Source of the DNA: Syntrophomonadaceae bacterium
GTDB taxonomy: Bacteria > Bacillota > Dethiobacteria > DTU022
Assembly (NCBI GenBank): GCA_007130825.1
Contig: SLRT01000094.1
Location: 1-38,174 of the forward strand
Reading direction: 5' to 3'
DNA length: 38,174 nucleotides
In this document: positions 1 through 8,903 of the stretch, in pieces
How positions within the stretch are numbered: position 1 is the stretch's first letter
How the letters are laid out: each line of letters starts with the position of its first letter
Translations under genes and position numbers: made by a program
Notes under the pieces: model-generated
What the model was told of the DNA's origin: nothing
What the model saw: only the letters and a program-made list of their open reading frames with translations
The model's database searches: none

Positions 1-406
1 AAAAGTTCCGGTCTTTTCGTTACGTCGGCCAGCACAGTGATCGACATGGACGATGTGTTGGAAGCAAACAAAGTTTCCGCTTTGCAGACCTGCTCAAGTT
101 CATTGAAAACCTTTTTTTATGCTCCAGGTCCTAGATTATTGCTTCAATAACCAGGTCCACATCTTTAAAATCGGAAATAGTTGTAGTGCGGGTGATGCGG
201 GACAAAATTTTCTCTTTTTGATCTATAGTCAGCCTCCCCTTTTCAATACTTCTATCCATGAATGCCGCCATTTTAGTAAGAGCTGCGTCCACGACAGACA
301 TTTCTCTATCGCTAAGGATAACCTCGTATCCGGAGTGAGCGGCAACCCGGGCTATGCCGCCGCCCATTGCACCGGAGCCAAGAATTCCTATTTTTGAAAC
401 AGCCAT
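1..406 (-). pseudogene. 3-hydroxyacyl-CoA dehydrogenase, broken, runs off left edge
   Basis: The first 91 codons (406 down to 134) encode the NAD-binding start of a 3-hydroxyacyl-CoA/3-hydroxybutyryl-CoA dehydrogenase: a Rossmann loop GILGSGAMGGGIA near residue 8 and DVDLVIEAI at the end of the fold. An in-frame TAG at 131-133 stops it where the family usually has Glu. Reading on, DLEHKK is followed by a one-base shift in a run of seven A (complement of 112-118). The next frame then continues the family sequence, with ASNTSSMSIT and TKRPEL, to base 1. Two independent lesions make this a pseudogene or an error-prone assembly stretch. When intact it would oxidise 3-hydroxyacyl-CoA in beta-oxidation or benzoate ring-product degradation. 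The family identity is clear; only the status (decay versus sequencing error) is open. Confidence 0.85.
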
Positions 407-551
407 CCGGATGTTCCCCCTTTACTTTTGCATAAAAAAGGTAATCTTGCAAGGAAGATAGAAAAAAAATTCTTATAAACTTAATATTATAAAATATGAG
501 TTAATTTTTCTATCACCTAAAAGAGGTATTTTTAAAGCAGAGGAGTGATAA

Positions 552-623
552 ATGGGTTACCACTACTATAAAATAAGTTTTACGGGAGGTAAAGATATAA
601 AAATGAAGAATAATTATTATTGA
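552..623 (+). CDS. possible 23-residue tyrosine-rich leader ORF
   Basis: ATG at 552 is preceded by a good Shine-Dalgarno (AGAGGAGTGATAA) and the frame runs 23 codons to TGA at 621-623. Five of the 23 residues are Tyr. A second ATG in the same frame at 603 also follows a GGGAGG site. It ends 64 bases before the acyl-CoA ligase start at 688. It could be a translated leader or chance in AT-rich DNA. No homology is recognised. Confidence 0.2.
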   Translation: MGYHYYKISFTGGKDIKMKNNYY

Positions 624-687
624 GTTACGATAGAGATTATTCTCACGACCCGGTTTAATAATATATTACATGGGAGTTGGATTAGTA

Positions 688-2274
688 ATGACTGTGAGCA
701 AGTGGATGAACGTTGGAACCATACTTAAAAACAATGCATTTAATTATCCTGACTGGATGGGCTGCCAGGATAAGACCAAGAGCTTTACTTTTAACGAATG
801 GAACGAGAGGGCCTGTCGTATTGCCAACGGTCTGCGTGAAAAAGGAGTGGGTTACGGGGACCGTGTTGCTGTTCTTGCTTACAACCGGGTCGAATGGATG
901 GAAATCTACGCAGCTTTAGCCAAAGGAGGACAGGTGGCTGTGCCGATCATGTTTCGCCTGACTCCCATGGAATATGAGTATATAGTTAATCATGCGGAAT
1001 GTAAAGCTTTTATTGTGGAAGCCCCTTTCGCGAAAGATGTTAAAGGTATAAGTGAAAAATTGAAGACTATTCCCCAAGAGAATTTTATTATAATGGGAGA
1101 CAATAATAAAAAAGAAGGTTTCATTGATTATGAAACATTTATCGAACAGAGCCCGGCCGGTGAACCGGATGTAATGGTCGACGCTGCCGACACCTGGACA
1201 ATCATGTATACCTCCGGGACAACCGGTAAACCGAAAGGTGCAGTGAGGAACCATGAAAGCTATATTGGCCAATATATGCTAAGTAATATAAATATGGGTG
1301 TCAGACCGGATGATAAAATATTGCTGGTAATGCCGATGTGTCATGTCAACTCGATCTACTATTCATTTGCTTATACGCTGCTGGCAGCTCCGGTGATGGT
1401 CTACAACATGACTACCTTTGATCCCGAGGACTTGTTAAAAACCATTTCCGAATATGAGATAACCTACACTTCTTTGGTTCCAACCCATTATATAACTATA
1501 CTTGGCTTGCCGGAAGAGGTAAAGAAGAAATACGATGTAAACAATATCAGGCAGCTGTTAATTTCTTCTGCGCCGGCCAGAAAAGATCTGAAACTGGCGA
1601 TTATGGAGTACTTCAAATCGGCGGAACTGTGGGAGGCTTACGGTTCGACAGAGGCAGGTTTGGTTACCTACCTGCGGCCCGAAGAACAGTTTACCAAGCT
1701 TGGTTCAATTGGGCGGGAAATATTCGGCAGTGATCGGATCAAACTTTTAGATATAGACAAAAATGAGGTCCCGGAAGGTGAGGTTGGCGAACTCTACAGC
1801 CGCTCACCTATAGTTTTTAAGGAGTACTGGAAAGATCCGGAGAAAACAGAGGCTGCTTTCCACGGGGAATGGTGTTCGGCCGGAGATATGGCCCGCAGAG
1901 ATGAGGAAGGTTATTATTATCTCGTCGATAGAAAGCAAAACATGATTATTACCGGGGGAGAAAATGTTTATCCCTCTGAAGTTGAGAATGTAGTTGGCGC
2001 TCACCCGGCCATAAAAAATATTGCGGTAATCGGGGTTGCTGATGAGAAGTGGGGAGAAGCGGTAAAGGCAGTGATTGTTTTAAATAAAGATTATCAGGCT
2101 TCTGAAAAGCTGGCCAATGAAATAATGGAATTTTGCAGGGGCAAAATTGCCGGGTATAAACGTCCCAAATCGATAGATTTTATTGCGGAAGAAGAAATGC
2201 CGGTTACGGCGACCGGTAAAATACTGCACCGGGTACTGCGAGACAAGTATGAGAGCTGGAGCGATGATCGTTGA
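688..2274 (+). CDS. AMP-forming acyl-CoA/aryl-CoA ligase
   Basis: This is an ANL-superfamily acyl-CoA synthetase of 528 residues. It activates a carboxylic acid with ATP to an acyl-adenylate and then to the CoA thioester in the cytoplasm. Visible motifs are the P-loop-like YTSGTTGKPKGA near residue 170, YGSTEAG near 330, the hinge stretch with SAGDMARRDEEGYYY and DRKQNMIITGGENVYPSEVE near 415, and the C-terminal catalytic lysine in PVTATGKILHR. I start at ATG 688, which has GGGAG at 672-676 upstream; an in-frame ATG at 670 lacks a ribosome site. It stands alone on the + strand and is closed by a strong terminator. The substrate cannot be read from sequence. Given the locus, benzoate or another aromatic acid is a reasonable guess, but a fatty acid is equally possible. 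Confidence 0.9.
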   Translation: MTVSKWMNVGTILKNNAFNYPDWMGCQDKTKSFTFNEWNERACRIANGLREKGVGYGDRVAVLAYNRVEWMEIYAALAKGGQVAVPIMFRLTPMEYEYIVNHAECKAFIVEAPFAKDVKGISEKLKTIPQENFIIMGDNNKKEGFIDYETFIEQSPAGEPDVMVDAADTWTIMYTSGTTGKPKGAVRNHESYIGQYMLSNINMGVRPDDKILLVMPMCHVNSIYYSFAYTLLAAPVMVYNMTTFDPEDLLKTISEYEITYTSLVPTHYITILGLPEEVKKKYDVNNIRQLLISSAPARKDLKLAIMEYFKSAELWEAYGSTEAGLVTYLRPEEQFTKLGSIGREIFGSDRIKLLDIDKNEVPEGEVGELYSRSPIVFKEYWKDPEKTEAAFHGEWCSAGDMARRDEEGYYYLVDRKQNMIITGGENVYPSEVENVVGAHPAIKNIAVIGVADEKWGEAVKAVIVLNKDYQASEKLANEIMEFCRGKIAGYKRPKSIDFIAEEEMPVTATGKILHRVLRDKYESWSDDR

Positions 2275-2427
2275 TTAAAAATGCCGGCTTCGGCCAGTGC
2301 TGATTATTTATATTATCGCTTATGTTTATAAAAATTAATTACTGAAATCATGGGGATCTCAGAACTCATCTTTAATTATCTTTGTGTCCGACCAGGCAAA
2401 AAATGATTGCTTAACTATAAAATGATC

Positions 2428-2454
2428 AGGGGTGCAGATCCTGCACCCCTTTTT
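2428..2454 (+). terminator. Rho-independent terminator after the acyl-CoA ligase
   Basis: A perfect 10-bp stem, AGGGGTGCAG and CTGCACCCCT with an ATC loop, is followed by TTTT. It lies 154 bases past the ligase stop and before the end of the convergent operon. Confidence 0.85.
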
Positions 2455-2482
2455 GTGCTACGGACAGTCGCATCCGCTGAGG

Positions 2483-2506
2483 GGGAAACCACGAGAGTGG
2501 TTTCCC
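2483..2506. other. perfect hairpin between convergent genes
   Basis: GGGAAACCAC and GTGGTTTCCC form a 10-bp stem around a GAGA tetraloop, between the + strand terminator and the end of the minus-strand ligase at 2535. There is no T tract on either side, so it may act in 3'-end protection or weak termination for the minus-strand operon. Confidence 0.45.
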
Positions 2507-2534
2507 TACTCTATTACATCCTGTACCATTGTAA

Positions 2535-4100
2535 CTATTTTTTGCCGATATACTTTTCCCTTATACGGGGTTTGTCGATTTTTCCGGTGACGTTACGCAT
2601 AACCTGATCGAAAACTACTTTTTCCGGCCATTTGTAGCGGGCCAGACCCTGTTCTTTACAGAATTCGATCACTTCCTGTTCGGTCATTGTTTCTTCAGGA
2701 TACAGCTGCACCACGGCCATTGCGATTTCCACGTAACGTTCATGCGGATAGCCAATTACCGCCACATCGGCAATCTTCGGGTTGCGGCGCAGTATATCTT
2801 CAATCTCGACCGGGAATATATTTTCGCCTCCCCTGATGATCAAGTCTTTTTTACGGTCGGCAATATAGATATAGCCGTCTTTATCCTGTTGAACCAGGTC
2901 TCCGGTGTAGAGCCACCCGTCTTGAATGGTTTTGGCGGTCATTTCAGGGTTTTTAAAGTATTCCTTCATGTTGCGGGGGCCTTTTAATAAAAGTTCACCG
3001 ACTTCTCCAACCGCCACATCGTTACCATTGTCATCAACTATGCGCGCAGCAACATTGAAGGTCGGTTTACCGATTGATCCCCGACGGTCTAAAACATCTT
3101 CGTCGTAAAGGTTAAGCGTTCCGCCTCCGCCGCCTTCTGTGATTCCGTAAATATTTCCGGTTCTAAACGGTAATAACTTTTTCATATCCTGGAATAAGGC
3201 TGAAGGAACCGGTTGGGCGCCGATTACAATATTTCCGACGACATGTGAAAAATCATACTGGTTGATATCAATAACACCTTTTTTAATTGCATTGATAGAA
3301 TCGGACATAGTCGGGACCGTAACCCAGCCGTTGTTTATTCTTTCATTGGCGATAGTATCTAAAAGGTACTTGGGATCACTGAGTTCAAGGAGCATAACAA
3401 TTTTGCCCCCGGCCAGGTATGAGGGGAAAGATAAAAAGAGACTGCCGCTGTGGTAAAGAGGGTGGGCGGCCAAATAAACTGTTTCGTGGCCTTCTGAATA
3501 AGTCAGCCCATTACCGACACCGATTTCATAGAGAGTTTTGTGAGCCTGGCAGACGGGCTTGGGAGGGCCTGTAGTTCCCGAGGTAAACATCAATTCTGCC
3601 GGATCTTCACCATCTACTTCGACAAGCACATCCTCAGTGCCGGAGTCATTCAAAACATCCGAGTAATCAAGCATATCGGCAGGCACGTTAGCGCCGATGC
3701 AGATATAAGTGCTGATTGTTTTCATTTCTTCACGGATCGGATTTACTTTGTCTAAAAATCCATCGCCCAGAATAAAAGCTTTGGGATTGCTGGCATCGGC
3801 AGCATACTTTATGTCTGTGCCGGCAAATCGGAAATTAAGCGGGACTGCTACTGCTCCGACCCTTAGAATGGCATGATAGGTAACTATCCATTCCAGGCTG
3901 TTCATCAGCAGGTGCATTACAAAATCGCCTTTTTTAATTCCCAGTTCTTTTTGTAAATAATTGGCTACACGGTTGGTTTGTTCATTGAACTCCTGCCATG
4001 TAAGCGCACGGCGGATATTTTTTGAGGGACTGCATTCAATTAAAAAGTCTTTTTCCGGATATTTTTTTGCATTAACAATGCCGTAGGATGCAAAATTCAC
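2535..4100 (-). CDS. AMP-forming acyl-CoA ligase, last gene of the iorAB operon
   Basis: A second ANL-family acyl-CoA synthetase of 521 residues. Motifs are FTSGTTGPPKPV (the usual PKG reads PKP), YGITEGGGGG, the hinge TGDLVQQDKDGYIYIADRKK, IIRGGENIFPVEIED, and the C-terminal lysine in VTGKIDKPRIREKY. The frame opens with GTG at 4109, but that codon overlaps the ribosome site. GTG at 4100 sits 8 bases after AAGGAG and is preferred. It follows iorB by about 35 bases and closes the six-gene operon. It probably makes the CoA thioester of an aryl-acetic, aryl-lactic or related acid handled by its neighbours. The substrate is inferred only from context. Confidence 0.88.
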   Translation of the reverse strand: MNFASYGIVNAKKYPEKDFLIECSPSKNIRRALTWQEFNEQTNRVANYLQKELGIKKGDFVMHLLMNSLEWIVTYHAILRVGAVAVPLNFRFAGTDIKYAADASNPKAFILGDGFLDKVNPIREEMKTISTYICIGANVPADMLDYSDVLNDSGTEDVLVEVDGEDPAELMFTSGTTGPPKPVCQAHKTLYEIGVGNGLTYSEGHETVYLAAHPLYHSGSLFLSFPSYLAGGKIVMLLELSDPKYLLDTIANERINNGWVTVPTMSDSINAIKKGVIDINQYDFSHVVGNIVIGAQPVPSALFQDMKKLLPFRTGNIYGITEGGGGGTLNLYDEDVLDRRGSIGKPTFNVAARIVDDNGNDVAVGEVGELLLKGPRNMKEYFKNPEMTAKTIQDGWLYTGDLVQQDKDGYIYIADRKKDLIIRGGENIFPVEIEDILRRNPKIADVAVIGYPHERYVEIAMAVVQLYPEETMTEQEVIEFCKEQGLARYKWPEKVVFDQVMRNVTGKIDKPRIREKYIGKK

Positions 4101-4134
4101 CGTTCTCACTCCTTCTTATCATGATAACTTTTTA

Positions 4135-4719
4135 TTAACCTGTAACCTTTCGGCCTTCAGAAAAGGCTTCCTTGTTCAGCTCCACGAATTTCTGCGGAAC
4201 CATTTGCCCGATCACTTCAAGCCATGCTTCTTTATCGCCACCAACTAAGTTGGAAAGAGCGCCGAGCATTACCACGCCAACCATGGCCGGATTGCCCAGT
4301 TCTTTGGCAATGCCCGTACCTTCAACCCAAAACACTTTTTCAGCCCTGCTGAGCAGTAAAGATTCGATATTTTCTTTAGATGGATAACCTGCCTTGCCCA
4401 GATTCACCAGGGGCGGGTTAATGCGGTAGTCGTTAACCAGGGCTGTAGAGCCTTCTTTGAGAAACTGCGGGAAACGGGCCGCTTCAAGCATTTCAAAGCC
4501 AATGATGTAATCAACTTTGTTAACCTCTACCAGGGGTGAGAAAACCTTTTCTCCCCAGCGAACGTGGCTGTCTACCTGGCCGCCCCGCTGAGCCATACCG
4601 TGCACTTCCGCTTTTTTTACATCATAACCAAGCTGCAGCCCTACTTCCGCCAGGATATTACTGGCCAGGATTGTTCCCTGACCGCCGACCCCGGCCATTA
4701 AAAAGTCTAGATTAGTCAT
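4135..4719 (-). CDS. iorB: indolepyruvate:ferredoxin oxidoreductase, beta subunit
   Basis: 194 residues of the pyruvate-ferredoxin oxidoreductase gamma/IorB family, which pairs with IorA to decarboxylate aryl-pyruvates to aryl-acetyl-CoA while reducing ferredoxin. The N-terminus shows GVGGQGTILASNILAE (residues 11-26) and the family signature EVHGMAQRGGQVDSHVRWG. The length is normal. A GGGAGG ribosome site precedes ATG 4719, and the gene starts 43 bases after iorA ends. IorA plus IorB form the usual heterotetramer, so the pair looks complete. Confidence 0.93.
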   Translation of the reverse strand: MTNLDFLMAGVGGQGTILASNILAEVGLQLGYDVKKAEVHGMAQRGGQVDSHVRWGEKVFSPLVEVNKVDYIIGFEMLEAARFPQFLKEGSTALVNDYRINPPLVNLGKAGYPSKENIESLLLSRAEKVFWVEGTGIAKELGNPAMVGVVMLGALSNLVGGDKEAWLEVIGQMVPQKFVELNKEAFSEGRKVTG

Positions 4720-4762
4720 ATCTATGCCTCCCTCGAATATTAGCTAAAAATGTCGCACCGGT

Positions 4763-6511
4763 TCACTGCTCGATAATTGCCTCCTGGGGACAAACCTTGA
4801 CACAAAGGCCGCAACCGTTACATAACAAGGAATCGATGCGTACATGTTCGTCTTCCTGGATCAGTGGAGAACAACCAACATCCAGGCAAATACCGCAGTT
4901 AATACAAAGCTCCGGGTCCACTTCCGGTGGTGTGTGCTTTTCTTTAGCGTGCAGCACGCAGGGATGACGGGAAATAATTACCGACGGCTTGCCGCTCTTG
5001 AGATGGTCCTGCAGTATTTTTTCCATCTGGTCAATCTCGTAAGGGTCGCAGATGTCGACCTTTTCAAAACCGATCCCGCGGACCAGTTTTTCCGGATCCA
5101 CTACCGTGGTTGGTTGACCCTGGACTGTTTTACCGGTTCCCGGGTGCTCCTGGAAGCCGGTCATCGCCGTAGCGCTGTTATCAGATATAATGGTGGTGGT
5201 ATTGCCCTGGTTGTAAAGGACATCGATTAAAGGATGGATCCCGGAGTGCAGGAAAGTAGAGTCTCCCAAAACGGCGACAACATCGTCTTTTACCCCGGCC
5301 TTGTCAATACCATGAGCCACGCCTATACTTGCGCCCATGCAGCCGGTAGTGTGCATGGCGCTCAGCGGGGGTGCAGAACCCAGGGTGTAACAGCCGATAT
5401 CGCCTGTTACCAGGACACCGTTTTCTCTGAGCACGTGAAAAAGGGCACGGTGGCCGCAGCCGGGGCAGAGCATGGGGGGACGAATCGGCCGTTCTAAATC
5501 AACTTTGATTTCTGGTGGAGCTTCAGGGGCTGGAATCAACCCTGCTTTTACAGCACAATCACGCACCAGGGTAGGGCTGAATTCTCCCAGCATGGGAAAG
5601 ATGTCTTTGCCCTTAACCTGGATGCCCATTAACCGCAGTTGTTCTTCCAGGAAAGGATCAAGTTCTTCTACGATTACTACGGTTTTTACCCGGTCGGCAA
5701 ATGCACGGATTAATTTTTCCGGCAGTGGATAAACCATGCCGAGTTTTAAGAATGTGGCATTGGGGAAAACTTCTTTGGCGTAATGGTAGTTTACCCCGGC
5801 GCTGATAATGCCCAGGTTGTCATCTCCCGGTTCGATATAATTTATCGGTATTGTTTCAGCATAGTCAGCCAGTTTTTCCAGCCGCTCTTCGACCAGCGGG
5901 TGGCGGCGCCGGGCATTGGCAGGAACCATGACATACCTCTGTGCATCGCGCTCATAAAATGGCGTCTCTTCCGAAGGAGGGGGCGGGCCTGCATCACTTA
6001 CTTCTACCGGTGTAGAAGAATGAGACAGGCGGGTTACACTGCGGACAAGCACCGGTGTTTCAAATTCTTCGCTCATGTCAAGGGCCATGCCGACAAATTG
6101 TTTTGCTTCTTCACTATCGGAAGGTTCAAGCATGGGGCACTTGGCAAACTTGGCGTAATTGCGATTATCCTGTTCGTTCTGAGAGCTGTGCATTTCAGGG
6201 TCGTCGGCGCAAATAATCACCAGGCCCCCTTTTACTCCGGTATAGACAGCATAAAACAGTGAATCGGATGCTACGTTTAAACCGACATGTTTCATCGAGG
6301 ACATAGCCCTGGTGCCCGCATATGCTGCTCCAATGGCCACGTCCAGGGATACTTTTTCGTTGGGAGACCATTCGGCAAATATGCCCGGGTACCTGGAGAA
6401 GTTATCCAAAATTTCCGAGCTGGGAGTGCCGGGATAGGCTGCTCCGACCTGAACCCCGCCCAGGTAAGCTCCGTAAGCAAATGCCTCATTTCCGGTCATT
6501 AATTTTTTCAA
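4763..6511 (-). CDS. iorA: indolepyruvate:ferredoxin oxidoreductase, alpha subunit
   Basis: 582 residues, thiamine-diphosphate enzyme. The oxidoreductase core begins GNEAFAYGAYLGGVQVGAAYPGTPSSEI. The thiamine-diphosphate region near residues 350-440 has CPGCGHRALFHVLRENG, GDIGCYTLGSAPPL and GDSTFLHSGIHPLIDVLYN. The last 60 residues carry two [4Fe-4S] sites (CINCGICLDVGCSP and CNGCGLCVKVCP). The start is TTG at 6511, 7 bases after AAGGAGGG. The reaction is aryl-pyruvate + CoA + oxidised ferredoxin to aryl-acetyl-CoA + CO2 + reduced ferredoxin. In this operon it would supply phenylacetyl-type CoA esters and low-potential electrons. Substrate preference among phenyl-, indolyl- and hydroxyphenyl-pyruvate is not visible. 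Confidence 0.94.
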   Translation of the reverse strand: MKKLMTGNEAFAYGAYLGGVQVGAAYPGTPSSEILDNFSRYPGIFAEWSPNEKVSLDVAIGAAYAGTRAMSSMKHVGLNVASDSLFYAVYTGVKGGLVIICADDPEMHSSQNEQDNRNYAKFAKCPMLEPSDSEEAKQFVGMALDMSEEFETPVLVRSVTRLSHSSTPVEVSDAGPPPPSEETPFYERDAQRYVMVPANARRRHPLVEERLEKLADYAETIPINYIEPGDDNLGIISAGVNYHYAKEVFPNATFLKLGMVYPLPEKLIRAFADRVKTVVIVEELDPFLEEQLRLMGIQVKGKDIFPMLGEFSPTLVRDCAVKAGLIPAPEAPPEIKVDLERPIRPPMLCPGCGHRALFHVLRENGVLVTGDIGCYTLGSAPPLSAMHTTGCMGASIGVAHGIDKAGVKDDVVAVLGDSTFLHSGIHPLIDVLYNQGNTTTIISDNSATAMTGFQEHPGTGKTVQGQPTTVVDPEKLVRGIGFEKVDICDPYEIDQMEKILQDHLKSGKPSVIISRHPCVLHAKEKHTPPEVDPELCINCGICLDVGCSPLIQEDEHVRIDSLLCNGCGLCVKVCPQEAIIEQ

Positions 6512-6537
6512 TATTAACCCTCCTTGTTATTACTTTC

Positions 6538-7734
6538 TTAACTCAACTGTTCAAAAAATGGTTCCAGTTCGGCAAGCACCTGAGCTTCGGAAAAGAAACG
6601 CAGGTCCGACATGTCCGCTTCGAATACCGTTCCGGGAAGGCCGGTTCGTTCTCTGATTAGTTTGCTCTTGGCATAAAGTCCGATAGCGTTGGGTTTACAG
6701 CTGCGGTTGGAAAAGAATACAAAGCCGTCAACTCCGTATTTGGTCATAAAATTGATTTTTCGTTGGACCCGGTACTCAAAACAGCGGTTAACAAATTCAT
6801 GGGTGTAGCTTTCAGCCAGGCTTTCCAGTGGACGTTCCAGGTTAAAAGAATATGCCCAGGAATGGGTATACTGTGAAGCTACTACCAGCGCTCCCCGGGA
6901 AGCAAACAGATCGGAAAACCAGCGCAATTTAGGCCAGCAGGGAATGTGGTCAAAATAGATCTTGTAGCGCTCTTCCGGTATGGCTGTTATCCCGTTTTCG
7001 ATCCGTTCATCTATTTCTTCCTTTAAAGCACGGTAATAGTCTACAGCCTCCTGTGTGCCCCTTAAGGTAACAATCGGAGCCATGTGAAAACAGGCGTCAA
7101 AAAAACCAAAGGGGGCCGGTTTTAAGGCGGCGGTATCAAGAATCTCGTTCCAGAGGCGGCAGGCTTCGTTGGAAAGGGCCAGCACTTCTGAGAGCCTTTC
7201 ATAATTAAAAGTGTTTCCGGTAAAATTTTCGATAAAAGCGATCATTTCATGTAACTGTTCGATAAAATAACCCTTGCAAAGCTCGTCTGTTTCAAGGCCC
7301 ACCCGTGGCGAATCAAGCAAAAAATAAGGTGCATTGTAAAAACGGCCAGCTACTTCAAACCATTTTGGCAGGCTTCCGCACTGGGTGTTGCAGCAGAATA
7401 AGAGATCGGGTTCCAATATTTCCCCGATCGGGTGTTCGTCAGCGTAAGCATCACCAATGCCGCAGCGGGCGTAACCGCAGAGATCCCGGGCATAGCCCCT
7501 GGCCTCAGCGGCGGTGGACAGTTTGTCAGCCACTTTCCTGGCGGCGGCTACGGCTCCATAGTTTTCCGGATAGTAGGGGAAAAGCCCGGCTGCATAGATG
7601 ATCTCCACCGGAAAAACGGCAGTAACCCAGGCTACCGGGATACCCTTCTTTTTTGCTTCTTTACCGGCATCATTGTAGCGGGCCATTATTTCTTTCATCA
7701 GCGCGGCAGTTTTAAAGACGTTTTTAGCGGTCAT
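6538..7734 (-). CDS. 2-hydroxyacyl-CoA dehydratase/benzoyl-CoA reductase family subunit (HgdA/BcrB/FldB-like)
   Basis: 398 residues of the HgdB/BcrBC Fe-S family. Typical early features are VTAVFPVEIIYAAGLFPYYPEN and GYARDLCGYARCGIGDA, with candidate cluster cysteines at 86, 91, 114, 115 and 119. The ATGA overlap with the upstream subunit (7731-7734) shows translational coupling, so the two form one heterodimer. Family members either dehydrate 2-hydroxyacyl-CoA by a ketyl radical route or reduce the benzoyl-CoA ring. Both need an ATP-driven ASKHA activase that injects an electron, and no activase gene lies in this window. The adjacent D-2-hydroxyacid dehydrogenase favours an aryl-lactyl-CoA dehydratase like FldBC. 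That assignment is an inference. Confidence 0.85.
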   Translation of the reverse strand: MTAKNVFKTAALMKEIMARYNDAGKEAKKKGIPVAWVTAVFPVEIIYAAGLFPYYPENYGAVAAARKVADKLSTAAEARGYARDLCGYARCGIGDAYADEHPIGEILEPDLLFCCNTQCGSLPKWFEVAGRFYNAPYFLLDSPRVGLETDELCKGYFIEQLHEMIAFIENFTGNTFNYERLSEVLALSNEACRLWNEILDTAALKPAPFGFFDACFHMAPIVTLRGTQEAVDYYRALKEEIDERIENGITAIPEERYKIYFDHIPCWPKLRWFSDLFASRGALVVASQYTHSWAYSFNLERPLESLAESYTHEFVNRCFEYRVQRKINFMTKYGVDGFVFFSNRSCKPNAIGLYAKSKLIRERTGLPGTVFEADMSDLRFFSEAQVLAELEPFFEQLS

Positions 7735-8879
7735 ACGTTCTCACCCCCAACCATCTCCATAAAGGCATGGACCCTGGTCCGCAGCTGACCCAGGCCTGAA
7801 CGGCCAAATTGTGTCTCGAGGCGCATAGCTGGAATGCCTGCGTTTTGCATTGCCTGTAAGTTATCATAGGAATCAAAGTTTTCGGGCTCGCAAAATTTAA
7901 GATGAAGGAAAATTGCCCCCTGCACCTTCTTTTCGTTTGCCAGGTTTGCTAGAAAAAATCTCCTTGGGTTATGTGCCGGATCAAATGCAGCAGAAGGAAT
8001 CCGGTTTAGCTGGCGGTCGGCAAGAGCCTCGATAAGACTTCCCCGGGTGGCGACATCGGCCTCGATATAGCGGTAGCCGTTTTGAAAGTCGTCTCCAACT
8101 ACAGCGCCCCCGAATTCCTCAATATAATCAAGAATATCCATCGGTTCCAGCAGTGTTCCCGATAACAATATGCGCACATGTTCTTTATCCACTTCAGTAG
8201 CATTTAAATCATCTTCTAATGTACTCACGATCTTGACCAACAGCTCGTTGACTTTTTCCCGGGGCATAATCATGGCTGCATTAATGATCGTATAGAGTTC
8301 CCGGTTACTGATTAAAACAGGGTTTTGGGCATGCAGGTCAACAAGCCTGCGCATCAGTTTCCGGTTGTGATTATATAGAGTTATGCTGTGTTTTAAATCT
8401 TCCGGTTTAATAGATCGGCCAATGTATTGTTCCAGTCTGTATTTAATTCTCTCCAGCTCGCCGATAATATACTTTCCGACGCTGGGGCGGTCAACCTGCC
8501 TTGGCAGGCGAAAATCTTCCATGTACGCTAAGGGCCGGACATGCTTCCACAGGTCCAACAACATGCGGGTAGTATCACAGGTTTGGGGAACGATCAACCC
8601 GTCTAAAAAGTCAAGATTACCGCCTAAAGCAAGAGCCAGGCTGTTACGAGCGTGAGAGCAGACCCAGGCTTGCAGATGTGTGTCCGCTTTTTCCAGTTCC
8701 GCTTTTCCGTTGATGATTCCATACGGAAATAATCCGGCTGCATGAATCAACTCTTCGGGAACATCGCTCATTAGAAAACCGATGGCCCCGCTATTTTGTT
8801 CTGTTTTCCACTGCCTGACCTGGTCCGCAGGATTTATAAGCGCACTTTCAAAAGTTTCTATTAACTCGGTTCTTTTCAA
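7731..8879 (-). CDS. 2-hydroxyacyl-CoA dehydratase/benzoyl-CoA reductase family subunit (HgdB/BcrC/FldC-like)
   Basis: 382 residues, partner of the following gene. The HgdB/BcrC pattern is clear: DVPEELIHAAGLFPYGI, then AWVCSHARNS (Cys74), LIVPQTCDTTRML (Cys101), and near the C-terminus LKFCEPENFDSYD followed by GIPAMRLETQ. The three separated cysteines would hold the [4Fe-4S] cluster of this subunit. The start is TTG at 8879 behind AAAGGAG. It begins 24 bases after the D-2-hydroxyacid dehydrogenase ends. The substrate is unproven: aryl-lactyl-CoA dehydration and ring reduction both remain possible. Confidence 0.86.
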   Translation of the reverse strand: MKRTELIETFESALINPADQVRQWKTEQNSGAIGFLMSDVPEELIHAAGLFPYGIINGKAELEKADTHLQAWVCSHARNSLALALGGNLDFLDGLIVPQTCDTTRMLLDLWKHVRPLAYMEDFRLPRQVDRPSVGKYIIGELERIKYRLEQYIGRSIKPEDLKHSITLYNHNRKLMRRLVDLHAQNPVLISNRELYTIINAAMIMPREKVNELLVKIVSTLEDDLNATEVDKEHVRILLSGTLLEPMDILDYIEEFGGAVVGDDFQNGYRYIEADVATRGSLIEALADRQLNRIPSAAFDPAHNPRRFFLANLANEKKVQGAIFLHLKFCEPENFDSYDNLQAMQNAGIPAMRLETQFGRSGLGQLRTRVHAFMEMVGGENV

Positions 8880-8903
8880 ATGTCTGCTCCTTTAAAATTA
8901 AGC

